Shown here piece after piece: positions 48,288 through 60,000 of a stretch of 64,000 nt of DNA. The notes under the pieces were generated by a model. That model searched no databases. It was given only the letters and a program-made list of their open reading frames with translations, and was not told the origin of the DNA. The DNA is from CAIQJJ01 sp049325275 (GTDB lineage: Bacteria; Chloroflexota; Anaerolineae; Anaerolineales; UBA4823): contig JBMOLU010000075.1 of the NCBI GenBank assembly GCA_049325275.1, positions 1-64,000 on the forward strand. Reading direction: 5' to 3'. Each line of letters starts with the position of its first letter. Position 1 is the stretch's first letter. The translations under genes were made by a program, and so were the position numbers.

Positions 48288-51209
48288 TCATGTTTCATTT
48301 GTTCCGAAAATCCTTGTTTGCGGCGCTTCGACGGGGAGCGTGACGGTGAACGTGCTGCCTGATCCGACCGTGCTTTCGACCGAGACTTCACCACCGTGGG
48401 CGGCAGCAATTTCTTTTACCAGGGCCAATCCCAACCCGGCACCGCCATAGCGGCGCGTGGTGCTGCCGTCTACCTGGTAGAAGCGATCGAAAATACGAGA
48501 CAGCTTATCGGGCGGAATGCCTACACCGGAATCACGGACTTGTAAAACGTTGTTGCTGCCATCGCAGACGAGTGAAATACCGATGGTACCGCCGGATGGC
48601 GTGAACTTGAGCGCATTCCCGAGCAGGTTATCGACCAACCGGGTGAGGTGGGCGGTGTTTCCTTGAACCGGTGGCGCGGCATCGGGCAGGTCCACCGATA
48701 GGGTCAGGTTGGCCCTTTCCAGGCTGGTCTGGAAATCTTCGATCAGGCGTTTGATCAGGTCAACCAGTTGCACGCTTTCGTGGTAGGTCGGTTTGGCCTC
48801 GGTTTCCATCATAGTCGTCAGGTCTTCGACGATTTTGCCGAGCAGGGTGATACGCCGGGCGATCACTGAGACGGCGTCCCGCTGTTCATTCTTTAGCGTT
48901 CCCAGTTCTTCTTTCTCGAGCAGGTCTGCGTAGCCACGGATGATGGCGACCGGTGTGCGCAGTTCGTGCGAAATGTTCTGGATCAGCTCATCCTTGAGGC
49001 GGTCCAGTTCTTCACGCTCGGAGAGTGCCATGGCGAGCGCCTGGGCGCGTTCCTGCGCATCGGCGAAGAGCTGGGCGTTGGTCAATGCAATGGCGGCCTG
49101 GTCGGCGAGCATTTCCAAGACGTGCAGTTCGAAATCGTCGAAGTGATGCGGCCGGTCTTCGTAAACGATATTCATCACGCCGATGACTTCATCGGCGTAG
49201 CGCAAGGGCAGCCCGACCAAAGCGCCCTGGGCATAGTAGTCGGCGAACAACTCGCTCTGGGTCACGTCGGAGACCACCATGCGTTGGGCCGTGCGGGCGA
49301 CGGTGTAGGTCAGCCCGTTGGGGCGGGGTGCGGCGAAGGGCCTGTGAGGGATGCCTTCGGCCCAAAGGGCCGTGCCGAAGGTGAGTTTCTCGCCATCATA
49401 ACGATAGATGCGGGCCGAATCGCAGCCGACCAGTTTGATGGCGTGCTCGAGGATCGCCTCGAAGACCGACATGATTTCCAGGTTGGAAGTCAGTTGCAGC
49501 CCGGCCTGCCGCAGGGCTTCGAGCGCCACCGCACGCCGGGTTGCCAGGTCGAAGAGGCGCGCCTTCTCGATGGCGGTGGCCAGTTGGCCGGAGAAAGCCA
49601 GCAGCAGGCGCTCGTCTGCTTCGGTAAACGCGCTGCTGCGGGTGTGCTCTGCATTGATCACGCCGATCACCTGCCCACCGATCTTGAGCGGCACGCACAG
49701 TTCCGACTGCATCCCGGCGTGGATGTCGATGTACATTGGTGTGCGTGTGACTTCGGAGACGCGCAGCGCACGCCCTTCGGCGGCCACGCGCCCGATCACG
49801 CCCTGGCCGAGGGGGTAGCTGATTTGCTTGAGTTTCTCGTCCAGGCCGCGATAGGAATGGTGGAAACGGAGCACGTTGGATGATGGATCGAGCAATAGAA
49901 AACCAAAGTTATTGGGGTAGAGTTTTTCGCCGATCAACTGCGTGGCGCGTTCGATCAACTCGTCTTGCGACGCCGATTCGGCGGCCGCCAGGGCCACGGT
50001 GTGCAAAATGCTCAGCTCATCCAGGCGACGTTGGGCGGCCTCGTACAGGCGGGCGTTTTCGATGGCGACGGCGAGCTGGTCGGCCAGCGTTTGCAGGATG
50101 GCGATGTCTTCACTGTGGAAGGCGTTGGCCTGTTTGCTTTGCACGTCGAGCGCGCCGATCACGCGGCTGCCTACCTGGAGGGGCACGGCCATTTCGGAGC
50201 GCGTTTCGGGCAGGTGCGGATTGCGAAAGTAAACGACGTCTGTGCCAACATCCAGGGCGATGCGTGGCTGGCCTTTGCCGGTGACGTAGCCGACGATGCC
50301 GACCTGGCCGACTTTCAGCCGGTGCCGGTTGGCGAGCATCCGCTCTCCGGCTTCACCGGTGGCCGCGCGTAGGACGGCGTAGTCTCCTTCCACGAGGAAT
50401 ATGCCGGCGTGATAGAAACCAAATCGGTCGCGTACGAGATTCACAGAGCGTTCGAGCAACTCATCGGCGCGATCCAGCGAGGCGGCTTCGCGGGCGATTT
50501 CTGCGGCCACCTGCAGGTGCACGACGCGGCGTTCCAGCGCACGGGCATAGTTTTCCAGGGATGCCCGCGCGGTGTTCAGCTCGCGGTTGATTTCGAGCAG
50601 GTTTTGTTCTTTCTGGCGTGTTTGCAGCAGCATCTCGCGGGCGTCCCGCTGGTTGACGTGGATCAGCCCGACCGTCCAGAAAAAAGCCAGCCAATAGGTC
50701 AACGCCAACAGGAGTGGCGATCCTGCTCCCGGGCCGTGCAGCGGCAGCAGGCCATTGGCCTCGACGTACAGTATTCCCAGGCTGGCGATAAAACTGGCCG
50801 TAAAAAAGATTGCCCCGGCCCAAAACCCGAGCAGCGTCGAAGCCAGCATGACCACGACGATATAAAAAACGAATCCTTGCCCCGATACGCCTCCGCTCAA
50901 CACCGTGGCAAACGTGACCAGTATCCACGCAGCCAGCGGCAGGAAGATTGCGGCCGCCTGCACCTGCTGTAAGCGTTGCAAAACAAGTGCGGTCAGAAAG
51001 ATGATAAGCGCTGAAAACAAGACCGCCGCATGCGCCCACGAATACGATGCTGCCTGTGGGGCAACGGCCTGGACCGGCAGCATGAGGGCCAACCCCACCC
51101 CCAAAACGATCAGCGAGACGCGCAAAATCGACGTCAACAGGCGATTCAATCGCGCCGTGTCGTTCGATTCAAACAGCGGCATGGAGAACAGGCTTTTCAA
51201 GCGGGACAT
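48288..51209 (-). CDS. Membrane-anchored multi-GAF sensor histidine kinase
   Basis: A 973-residue kinase. N-terminal six-helix membrane domain (about residues 20-195), a coiled linker, then three GAF domains (about 240-390, 405-550, 565-720), a linker, HisKA with QNISHELRTPVAIIRG (phospho-acceptor His), and HATPase_c with LLGNALKFTPSGG, DSGVGIPPDKL and GGAGLGLALVKE. It should sense a small ligand or light through GAF and pass phosphate to an unseen regulator. pyrB ends 56 bases upstream on the same strand; this kinase is therefore probably distal in that transcript or has its own promoter. Confidence 0.92.
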   Translation of the reverse strand: MSRLKSLFSMPLFESNDTARLNRLLTSILRVSLIVLGVGLALMLPVQAVAPQAASYSWAHAAVLFSALIIFLTALVLQRLQQVQAAAIFLPLAAWILVTFATVLSGGVSGQGFVFYIVVVMLASTLLGFWAGAIFFTASFIASLGILYVEANGLLPLHGPGAGSPLLLALTYWLAFFWTVGLIHVNQRDAREMLLQTRQKEQNLLEINRELNTARASLENYARALERRVVHLQVAAEIAREAASLDRADELLERSVNLVRDRFGFYHAGIFLVEGDYAVLRAATGEAGERMLANRHRLKVGQVGIVGYVTGKGQPRIALDVGTDVVYFRNPHLPETRSEMAVPLQVGSRVIGALDVQSKQANAFHSEDIAILQTLADQLAVAIENARLYEAAQRRLDELSILHTVALAAAESASQDELIERATQLIGEKLYPNNFGFLLLDPSSNVLRFHHSYRGLDEKLKQISYPLGQGVIGRVAAEGRALRVSEVTRTPMYIDIHAGMQSELCVPLKIGGQVIGVINAEHTRSSAFTEADERLLLAFSGQLATAIEKARLFDLATRRAVALEALRQAGLQLTSNLEIMSVFEAILEHAIKLVGCDSARIYRYDGEKLTFGTALWAEGIPHRPFAAPRPNGLTYTVARTAQRMVVSDVTQSELFADYYAQGALVGLPLRYADEVIGVMNIVYEDRPHHFDDFELHVLEMLADQAAIALTNAQLFADAQERAQALAMALSEREELDRLKDELIQNISHELRTPVAIIRGYADLLEKEELGTLKNEQRDAVSVIARRITLLGKIVEDLTTMMETEAKPTYHESVQLVDLIKRLIEDFQTSLERANLTLSVDLPDAAPPVQGNTAHLTRLVDNLLGNALKFTPSGGTIGISLVCDGSNNVLQVRDSGVGIPPDKLSRIFDRFYQVDGSTTRRYGGAGLGLALVKEIAAAHGGEVSVESTVGSGSTFTVTLPVEAPQTRIFGTNET

Positions 51210-51265
51210 GGGGTTGGTTTGTGCAGGCTTATCTTCGCAGCGGGAGAATACGCGGCGTTACTACG

Positions 51266-52249
51266 CTATGCCTTGCCAAGGACCATGGCCAGCAGCGCCA
51301 TACGCACGTACAGGCCGTATTCCATCTGGCGGAAGTAGGCGGCGCGAGGGTCGTCGTCGAATTCGTAAGCGATTTCGCCGACGCGCGGCAGGGGGTGCAT
51401 GACGATCATTTCGGATTTGGCCGCCTTCATGATCTCGGGGTTGATTACGAACGCGCCTTTGACGCTTTCGTAAACGGCTTCATCGCTGAAACGTTCTTTC
51501 TGCACGCGGGTGACGTAGAGCACGTCGGTCTCGGCCAGCACGGGGTCCAGGCTGTCGAACTCTGCCTGCGGGATGCCTTTTTCGGCGACCTCATCCATCA
51601 CTTCCTGCGGCATGCGTAGAATATCGGGGGAGACATAGTTGAGCTTTACTTTGTACAGTGACAACAGGCGCGCCAGCGAGTGGACGGTGCGGCCGTATTT
51701 CAGGTCGCCGAGCATGGTGACGGTCAGCCCATCGACCTTGCCGACGCCCAGCTCTTCGAAAATGGTGAAGGTATCGAGCAGGGCCTGAGTCGGGTGCTCG
51801 CCGACGCCGTCGCCGGCGTTGATGATCGGTTTGCGGGCGGCCTTGGCGGCGGTGGCTGCGGCACCTACCTCGGGATGGCGCAGCACGATCACGTCGGCGT
51901 AACATTCCAGCGTGCGCACGGTATCGGGCAGGCTCTCGCCCTTCGAGACCGACGAGTATTTCACTTCATTAATGGGGATGACGCTGCCACCCAGGCGCTC
52001 CATGGCTGCCGTGAACGACGACGAGGTGCGGGTGGAAGGTTCGTAGAACAGGTTGGCAAGAATTTTGCCTTTGAGCAGGTCGAAGGTTCCCACGCGGGCG
52101 ACCATCTCGCGCATTTCGTGGGCCACGCCAAAGATGTATTCCAGATCGGGCCGGGCAAACTGCTTGACGGAAAGGATATCTTTGCCCAGCCAGGGGGCGT
52201 TCTTGTTTTCACCGAAAGGTAGGTGAGCGTTGTGGTTTTGAACGGACAT
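51266..52249 (-). CDS. pyrB: Aspartate carbamoyltransferase catalytic chain
   Basis: A 327-residue enzyme with the carbamoyl-phosphate motif STRT (72-75, in FYEPSTRTSSSF), the VLRHPEVG and HPTQALLDTF motifs and the MHPLPRVGEI signature near the end. It makes N-carbamoyl-aspartate, the second step of pyrimidine synthesis. Start at 52249 has AAGGAG 8 bases before it; a 20-residue extension of the longer frame is not used. It follows pyrC by 28 bases. Confidence 0.96.
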   Translation of the reverse strand: MSVQNHNAHLPFGENKNAPWLGKDILSVKQFARPDLEYIFGVAHEMREMVARVGTFDLLKGKILANLFYEPSTRTSSSFTAAMERLGGSVIPINEVKYSSVSKGESLPDTVRTLECYADVIVLRHPEVGAAATAAKAARKPIINAGDGVGEHPTQALLDTFTIFEELGVGKVDGLTVTMLGDLKYGRTVHSLARLLSLYKVKLNYVSPDILRMPQEVMDEVAEKGIPQAEFDSLDPVLAETDVLYVTRVQKERFSDEAVYESVKGAFVINPEIMKAAKSEMIVMHPLPRVGEIAYEFDDDPRAAYFRQMEYGLYVRMALLAMVLGKA

Positions 52250-52277
52250 ATGGATTACTCCTTGATCAGCTTTTTGT

Positions 52278-53348
52278 TTATCGGATGGGTTCGCGTACGT
52301 TTTCCCCAAACCCTGGCGGCACGAGCACCTGCCCGTTGCGGAACGCCTCTTGCCCGCGCAGCACTACCCGGCATATGCGGCCACGCACCTTCCAGCCTTC
52401 GAAGGGCGTCCAGCCGCAGCGCGAGTGCATATCGCCGGCCCTGATTTCGTATTCGGCGTTTTCGTCCACTTCGATCCAGGTGTCGGCTTGTTCGCGGAGG
52501 GCGAAGATGCGCTGCGGATTGGTGTACATCCGGCGCATCACATCGTCCAGGGTGATGCGTGATTCGTGAACGGCGGTGAGCAGGAGAGGCAGGGCGGTTT
52601 CCAGCCCGGGGAAGCCGGGGGGAGGATTCTCGCCATCTTTCTCGGCTTGCGTGTGGGGAGCGTGATCGGTGGCGAAGCAGTCGATCGCATCCAGGTTTTC
52701 CCACAGCGCGTCGACATCTTCCTGCGTCGCCAGGCGCGGGCGCACTTCGGCGCCGCCGCCGGGCAGGCTTTCGTGGCATCCGCCGCTTGCGGCCAGGAAC
52801 AGGTGATGGGGGCTGACTTCGCACGTCACCGGGATGCCGCGTTCCTTGGCCGCCTTGATCACCAGGATCTCTTCCTTGAGCGAGACGTGGGCGATGTGCA
52901 CGCGCCGCTGGTAGATGGCGGCGAACAGCAGCGCAGCGGCCATCGTGCGGCTTTCGGCGTGCACGACGATGGGATATTCTTTCGGGTAGCGGGAAAAGTG
53001 CGGCTGCCAGAGCGTCATCGCGTCCAGGCGCAACTGGCCGAAGGTCATATCCAGGTACATTTTCAGCGCTGCGGCGTGGGGGGCCAGAGATGCCGCCACG
53101 GCGGCGTTGTCCGGCCCGGCGCCGATGTATTGCGCATAGTCACAGCGGGCTTTCTGTTTGGCCGCTTCCAGCGCCAGGTCGAGCGTTTCGGCATCGAAGA
53201 TCGGCGGCCTGGTGTTGGGCATGGCAAGCACGAGTGTGAAGCCGCCGGCGAGGGCCGCACAGGTGCCCGAATCGTAATCTTCTTTGTGGGTTGCGCCGGG
53301 TTCGCGCAGGTGGACGTGGGGGTCGATCAGGCCGGGAAGTTTGAGCAT
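52278..53348 (-). CDS. pyrC: Dihydroorotase, CAD-type short form
   Basis: A 356-residue amidohydrolase with HVHLREPG (His11, His13), the ALKMYL lysine (carbamylated in relatives) and CFATDHAPHT. It lacks the N-terminal beta-sandwich of class I enzymes and begins almost at the first metal ligands, like the CAD dihydroorotase domain. It closes carbamoyl-aspartate to dihydroorotate. No strong ribosome site is visible before the ATG. pyrB follows by 28 bases. Confidence 0.92.
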   Translation of the reverse strand: MLKLPGLIDPHVHLREPGATHKEDYDSGTCAALAGGFTLVLAMPNTRPPIFDAETLDLALEAAKQKARCDYAQYIGAGPDNAAVAASLAPHAAALKMYLDMTFGQLRLDAMTLWQPHFSRYPKEYPIVVHAESRTMAAALLFAAIYQRRVHIAHVSLKEEILVIKAAKERGIPVTCEVSPHHLFLAASGGCHESLPGGGAEVRPRLATQEDVDALWENLDAIDCFATDHAPHTQAEKDGENPPPGFPGLETALPLLLTAVHESRITLDDVMRRMYTNPQRIFALREQADTWIEVDENAEYEIRAGDMHSRCGWTPFEGWKVRGRICRVVLRGQEAFRNGQVLVPPGFGENVREPIR

Positions 53349-53421
53349 AGGGAAAAGTGAAGGTTACAAAGTTGAAAGGTTTAATACGAGTATACAACAA
53401 GAACTGCTTACGGGCATCAAA

Positions 53422-53455
53422 CCAGGGATTAGAAAACAGGTTTCCTAATCCCTGG
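53422..53455 (-). terminator. Stem-loop between uraA and pyrC
   Basis: CCAGGGATTAG pairs with CTAATCCCTGG over 11 bases with a 12-base loop. Only three T follow on the minus strand. It may reduce read-through from uraA to pyrC. A perfect CCGGACAT-AA-ATGTCCGG hairpin lies at 53500-53517. Confidence 0.5.
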
Positions 53456-53466
53456 TGCTGTTATAT

Positions 53467-53555
53467 TTCAAGCAGGCACAAACTGCGCTTTCGGCCCGCC
53501 CGGACATAAATGTCCGGCTGTCAAACTGCACTGGGTAAAACCAGCTTCAAGCAGG
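53467..53555. repeat. Intergenic short direct repeats
   Basis: TTCAAGCAGG occurs at 53467-53476 and 53546-53555, and CAAACTGC at 53479-53486 and 53522-53529. They surround the hairpin CCGGACAT-AA-ATGTCCGG at 53500-53517 and a CTGG...CCAG hairpin at 53531-53544. No gene or known element is recognised in this stretch. Confidence 0.5.
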
Positions 53556-53636
53556 TTTAGCTTGATTTATCAGGCGCTGCTGGAGATGGCAGGAAAAGCG
53601 CAACTTATTCCCGTGGGTAGTATATGCCCGTACTGG

Positions 53637-55019
53637 CTATTTGCTGTTGGGCTTGAAGATTTGGAAGATGATGTTCAGGACGATACCGACCACGGCACCG
53701 GTTGCAATCGCAGGCCAGCCATTGGGAAAAACACTCTGTAGCAGTGGGATGGGCAGGAACCCGTTAGGATAACCGATATGGCCACCGATGCCTATCACCA
53801 ACACCACCGCACCGATTGCCAGGTTGCGTGGATCGAACATATCTACCTTTTCAGAGATCATTAGGGCGATCCCTTGCATGCCGATGACGCCGAACAGGTA
53901 AATAGCCAGCCCACCACTTACGGCAGTTGGCACCGATGCGACGATCCCTGCCAGGTGTCCGCTGAATGACATGAGAATGGCAATCACACCTGCTGCAATC
54001 AGTGACACGCCGCTGTAGTTTCGTGTGATCACCATCAGCGAGTTGTTTTCACCGTAGTTTGTGCCGGCAGCGCCGCCCAAAAAACCGTTGATCATATCGC
54101 CAATACCATCGAGTATCAGATTGAAGCCGATATACTGGCTCAGGCCGTACTTTTCTTTTTTCAACGCATCGGCCAGGTGGTCGACGTAGAGGCCAATTTG
54201 ATAGAGGTGAGCGGTCGATTCGGGTATGGTTGCAATGGCCATGATGGCAATGCTGATAATTGCCGTGGCGCTCAACTCACTAGTAAAGCTGGGGAAAGTG
54301 ATGTGAGGTGCCGTAAGCAGTTGGGCTGAGGTGATGGTTGTGAAATTGACCATGCCCAAAAGCGCTGCAACAACATACCCGACGACCGCACCAAGCAAGG
54401 TCGGCAGCATTCCAATGAAACCCTTGTTTTGAAGGTAAACGGAGAACAAAATTGTAGCAAACAATGTGACGAGTGCTACGCTCCACCACTTCATATCGCC
54501 CGCTGCAATGCCGCCTGCTACACCAGAAGCCATGTCGAGCGCTGCTTTCCCGAGGGCGAAACCGATCACCGCAGCAACAGAGCCGGTGACGATCGGCGGT
54601 AAAACGACGTCGATCGCTTTTCTTCCGCCTGCAAAGCGAATGAGCAGACCGATCAGTACGTTGATCACGCCGGTGACAACGATACCGGCCTGAGCTACAC
54701 TGATCAACTCATCGGAAACCGGTTGGCCAAACGAGGCATTTGTTACGGCCAAAATGGCAGCAATGTAGGAAAACGATGAGCCGTAGTACAGTGGAATAAA
54801 CTTTCCGATGCCGTAACGCGAGCCAAGCAAGGCCACAATCGTAGCCACGCCTGATGCGAGTAACACAGTGCTGGTGTGAAAGCCTACCAACAGAGCTACC
54901 AGCACTGTAGCCGGAAACATGGTCAGGGCGTGTTGGAAACCAAGCAAAATAATTTGCCCGAAGGAAGGCACATCATTTGGTAAATAGCCCATGACTTTGG
55001 GTTTGGTCGAAGCGGTCAT
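53637..55019 (-). CDS. uraA: NCS2-family nucleobase permease, probably uracil permease
   Basis: A 460-residue transporter with about 14 hydrophobic segments. Motifs: LLGFQHALTMFPATVLVALL and FIPLYYGSSFSYIAAI near the start, and INGFLGGAAGTNYGENNSLMVITRNYSG with the conserved Glu of the substrate site. The nearby pyr genes favour uracil rather than xanthine. AGGAGG precedes the ATG. It is preceded by a 177-base leader with two terminators. Confidence 0.85.
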   Translation of the reverse strand: MTASTKPKVMGYLPNDVPSFGQIILLGFQHALTMFPATVLVALLVGFHTSTVLLASGVATIVALLGSRYGIGKFIPLYYGSSFSYIAAILAVTNASFGQPVSDELISVAQAGIVVTGVINVLIGLLIRFAGGRKAIDVVLPPIVTGSVAAVIGFALGKAALDMASGVAGGIAAGDMKWWSVALVTLFATILFSVYLQNKGFIGMLPTLLGAVVGYVVAALLGMVNFTTITSAQLLTAPHITFPSFTSELSATAIISIAIMAIATIPESTAHLYQIGLYVDHLADALKKEKYGLSQYIGFNLILDGIGDMINGFLGGAAGTNYGENNSLMVITRNYSGVSLIAAGVIAILMSFSGHLAGIVASVPTAVSGGLAIYLFGVIGMQGIALMISEKVDMFDPRNLAIGAVVLVIGIGGHIGYPNGFLPIPLLQSVFPNGWPAIATGAVVGIVLNIIFQIFKPNSK

Positions 55020-55076
55020 TTCGTCCTCCTGAAAGAAAAAAGGTTGAAGGTGGCAGGTTTCTTACCGTGCCGAGAC

Positions 55077-55104
55077 AAAAAAATAGAGCCAAACGGCTCT
55101 ATTT
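55077..55104 (-). terminator. uraA leader terminator 2
   Basis: On the minus strand AAATAGAGCC and GGCTCTATTT pair over 10 bases around GTTT, followed by a T-run. It begins 3 bases after the stop of the leader ORF. Confidence 0.82.
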
Positions 55105-55106
55105 CG

Positions 55107-55196
55107 TCACCAGAGAAAAAAAACGCCCAAGGGAAACAAGTTTCCCCGGGCGAAGACCTTTTGTGGGCGGTGAGATTTTGGGTACCTGGCGTTCAT
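55107..55196 (-). CDS. Candidate uraA leader peptide
   Basis: An ATG at 55196 opens 29 codons ending in TGA at 55109-55107 (product begins MNARYPKSHRPQKVF and ends VFFLW). It runs through the whole first terminator and its T-run. The ATG lies where transcription should begin, 8 bases past the -10, so the message may be leaderless. The shape recalls the E. coli pyrBI leader, but there is no experimental or homology support in the sequence. Confidence 0.45.
   Translation of the reverse strand: MNARYPKSHRPQKVFARGNLFPLGVFFLW
55116..55152 (-). terminator. uraA leader terminator 1
   Basis: On the minus strand CGCCC-GG-GGAAAC pairs with GTTTCC-C-TT-GGGCG (two G-T pairs and one bulge), with a loop of two T, followed by eight T. 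It is a strong intrinsic terminator inside the uraA leader. Confidence 0.82.
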
Positions 55197-55204
55197 TCCG
55201 CCCG

Positions 55205-55232
55205 ATTTTACGCCGAATCGGCCTGCTGTCAA
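55205..55232 (-). promoter_or_regulatory. Promoter of uraA
   Basis: On the minus strand TTGACA (55232-55227) and TAAAAT (55210-55205) with a 16-base spacer. The start should be near 55197, giving a long leader with two terminators. The remaining bases to the divergent oxidoreductase gene (55233-55431) hold no recognised element apart from an A/T-rich TAGAAT near 55319. Confidence 0.78.
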
Positions 55233-55431
55233 GAGATTGTGGCGGAAATCTGCACGAGCTTTCGCTTTTTATACGGAAAGCGGAAGCCTGCCGTGTAAGC
55301 GCGCCCTTTCCCCGTCTGGTAGAATTATTGCACCCCACAAGATTTTTCTGAGTTTTCCGGGTTCAGCGTGAAGAATCCCTTTCACGGCGAGGCCGGGAGA
55401 GCCACTTTTCTATCCTTCGAAAGAGGCTTCC

Positions 55432-56802
<1,371 letters not shown>

Positions 56803-56821
56803 TTCGCCACGCGGCTTTTTG

Positions 56822-56861
56822 CGCAACCGGGGCAGGCATCTCGCCTGCCCCGGTTGCGTTT
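56822..56861 (+). terminator. Intrinsic terminator after the oxidoreductase gene
   Basis: A perfect 16-bp repeat (CGCAACCGGGGCAGGC / GCCTGCCCCGGTTGCG) with a 5-base loop is followed by only three T. It ends the oxidoreductase transcript and isolates the large surface-protein gene. Confidence 0.75.
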
Positions 56862-57025
56862 GCGGGCACCCTATCGGGGCTTAGCCGGGTGGAGTGCCAG
56901 TTGACAGATTCGTTGCGTTGGGTCTATGATTATTGGTGGGTTTGCCCGGGCCGTCATGGGCAGCGTCGAATCGTATGTCTTTTCCACCACAGTTTTTTAA
57001 CTGAATATGGCAAAGGAGGCCACTG

Positions 57026-60000
57026 ATGAAACCAAGTCGGTTACTTGTCTTGCTGGCTGTTGCAGCGCTGGCATTCGGGCTGGTTGGATTATCGCTCGAA
57101 ATTGCCGGCGCCAGCGCCGAGACAATTCTGGCGAATGTCGCCAGACAGGAGCGTAACGCGGCATTGTCTCCTGCAAACGATATGCAAGGGGGGCGCCCTT
57201 TCTCCGGAACTGGCACTCCGTCTACGAACGTTTCGAAGCAATCATCCCATTCCAACTCGGCGATGATGCCGGGCTTCTGGCCTGACGAGAAGCAGCCGCC
57301 CTGGGTCAAGGGGAGCCGGACGGCTTCGTCCTTTGCTTCGCTGGATGGCGTGCAGGCCGCGCCTGATGTTGGGGCTTTCGCCATGCGCGCTTACGCGCCG
57401 CAGGCAGTGCTGCCCGGCTTCACCGTTGACCTGGCGCACGATGCCGTCATGGGCCGCATCCAACCCGGCGATCGGGTTACCGTGGCTGTCGGCACGTCAT
57501 ACGGCGCCGCCGTGGCCGATGCAACCGGCTTTTTCTGGACTCCGCTCTGGCAGGCCGGCGGTGCTGCGCTCGATTTGATCGGTGGTGAGACCGTCGAAAT
57601 TGCCGTCAACGATGTCGTTGCGGATACGGTCGTGGTGCAAGCGGTTTCTGGTGGAATCGATGTGCTGGCCGATCAGGTTGGCGGCAATCTGAGCGGCTTG
57701 GGCGACGGGATTGCCGTTACGGTGACCCTCGGCGGCTGGGGGCAGTTGCCTGCGGCCGGAGCCGCCTTTGCCACCGGAACGACCGATCTTTCGGGAGATT
57801 TTTCCATTTTCTTCGATGAAATCGATCTGACGCCCGGCGAACTGGCCCAGGTAGACTACCGCGCCAGCGCGCACGTGCACGTGCGCGCTTACCTGCGTGC
57901 CGACCCGTGGGTGTTTGCCGTTGTCAACAACAACCGTGCCGTTGGTTACGTCGCCCCTTACGATCACGTTCAGGTGACCGCTTACAGCAGTTATCCTTCA
58001 GATGTGATCTGGCAGGCCGAGGCCGATGCAGACTTGCTCGGTTACTACAACGTCCTGGGGGACTGGGATGCCGTGCCGGCGGGCAGCGTTTTCGAGGTGG
58101 TTGTGAACGGTTCGGCCGTTTCTACCACGGTCGCCGACCTGCACGACATCACCTTCGATGCCGGTCTCGATTCAGTCAGCGGCACGGCCCCCGCCGGCAG
58201 CGATGTGCTGGTGTACTTCTATGGTTGGCAGGACGATCACTCGGTGTATACGCAGACCCAGGTTACGGCAAACGGCAGCGGCGCGTTCAGCGCTGACCTG
58301 GCTGCCGACTTGCTCGCCCGCCACGATGTCGTGGTCTTCGTTCACGATGCCGCCGGCAACGGCACGGCCATTTTCGGCGGCCCGGCATATATCCATGCCA
58401 CTGTATCTTCGAATGGTGGTTGTGTGACCGGCCGCGTCGATGCCCCCGGCCAGCCTGTGGAGGTTTCCTTACAGACCGGCGCGGGGATTTACACTCGCAC
58501 CGCGTCGACCTGGCCCACCGACGCCGGGAACTGGCTCTTGCCGCCCGGCCTGTGTTACAGCATCCGGGGCGATGACTGGGGGCCGTTGCCCTTCGAAGTG
58601 GGGGATATTTTGCACGTTCAGTCGCCTTCGTGGTCCGGTAGCCTGGCCATTCCCGCACTGGCCTGGCAGCCCGATACGCTGGGCGAGCAAATCGCCGGCG
58701 AGGCGCCGGCAGGTTTGCTGCGCGTCGACGTCAGCCGCTGGTACGGCGAGCAGTATCCCGATGATGGCCGCGCCAGCCGCCTGGTGGTTGTCGACGCCGG
58801 CTCGTTCAGCGCCGACTTTGCCGCTTTCGACCTGCGCGACGCCGACCGGCCGGTTTTCTATCACTACAATGCTGCCGATGGCTTCGGCGTAGAATGGCCC
58901 GATCAGACTCCCGTGCACTACTTCAACGTGTTTGCACCCTGGGGTATGTATGGGGAAGTCAACACCCCCAACGAGACCGTGATCGCCCGCCTGTATGATG
59001 AGGCCGGAAACTTGCTGGCTTCTCCGGGTACGGTGGCCGACTCGCAGGAGTTTTGGATCGGCGATTTCCAGGGCCAAGTTTTTGCGCCCGGCTACTGGAT
59101 TACCGTTACCGGCAGCAGCGGTTGGGAGGCGGGCTTCCAGATTCCCGATCTGTCGGTGGCGATAGACGAGAACGCCGACAGGATCGAAGGCCGCGGGCCA
59201 CAAGACCGCCTCTTCGTCGAAACGAACTGGGAGTTTACCCGTTTTCTGCCCTCCCAGGGGGCCGCTGCCAGCCCGTCGTTTCTCTTGGATGCGGGCGCTT
59301 ACGGACATGACGTGCAGTATGGTGATTTCGCCGGCGTGTTCTATACGGCCCCGATCGGCGATCGCTTTTGGAGCAGCAAGCGTTGGCCGTATATCGTCGC
59401 CCACTACGGCTATGGTGTCGAAGACAACCACGTATGGGGAAACGGCGCCGACCCGCACGCAGCGCTGCCGCTGACCGTGACGACTTCCGGCGGGGCGATG
59501 CTTGCCGCAGCAACCGTGCAGGCCAACTCGGTTGGTGAATTCGATACCACCGAACTTCCCGCCGGGGTGGTTGCGCCAGGCAACGTGGTGCTGGTCGACT
59601 TTGGCGGAGCCGTCGAAAGCATGACCGTGATGGCGATCGGCGGCGTGGCCGACCCCGGCACGGAGATCGTCACCATCACGGCGCCGCCGGGCGCTTTGAT
59701 TCACATGAACGCCGACGGGCCGAATGGCTGGTGGGAATCGGGTTGGAGCTATCCCGACGGCCTGGTGGTCGGGCCGGGCGGCACGATTAGCTTCGATCTG
59801 GGCATGGACGGTTACGACATCGTCCCCGGCACGTCCTTCAACGTCCACAGCACGCAGGATCACGGCCACAACACGCAGTATTCCTTCTGGCTGCCCGTCC
59901 TTCACCTGCGCACCAATTATACCCACGACTGGATCGAAGGCAGCTACGATGGCGGCCACACGCTGTGGATTACGTTGACCGACAGCACCGGCGCCACCAA

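Noticed and set aside
54990..55240. uraA leader considered as a known purine or PyrR-type riboswitch
   Set aside because: I see no purine-riboswitch core and no PyrR binding loop. The leader ORF plus two terminators fit a ribosome-controlled attenuator better, but this remains a hypothesis.
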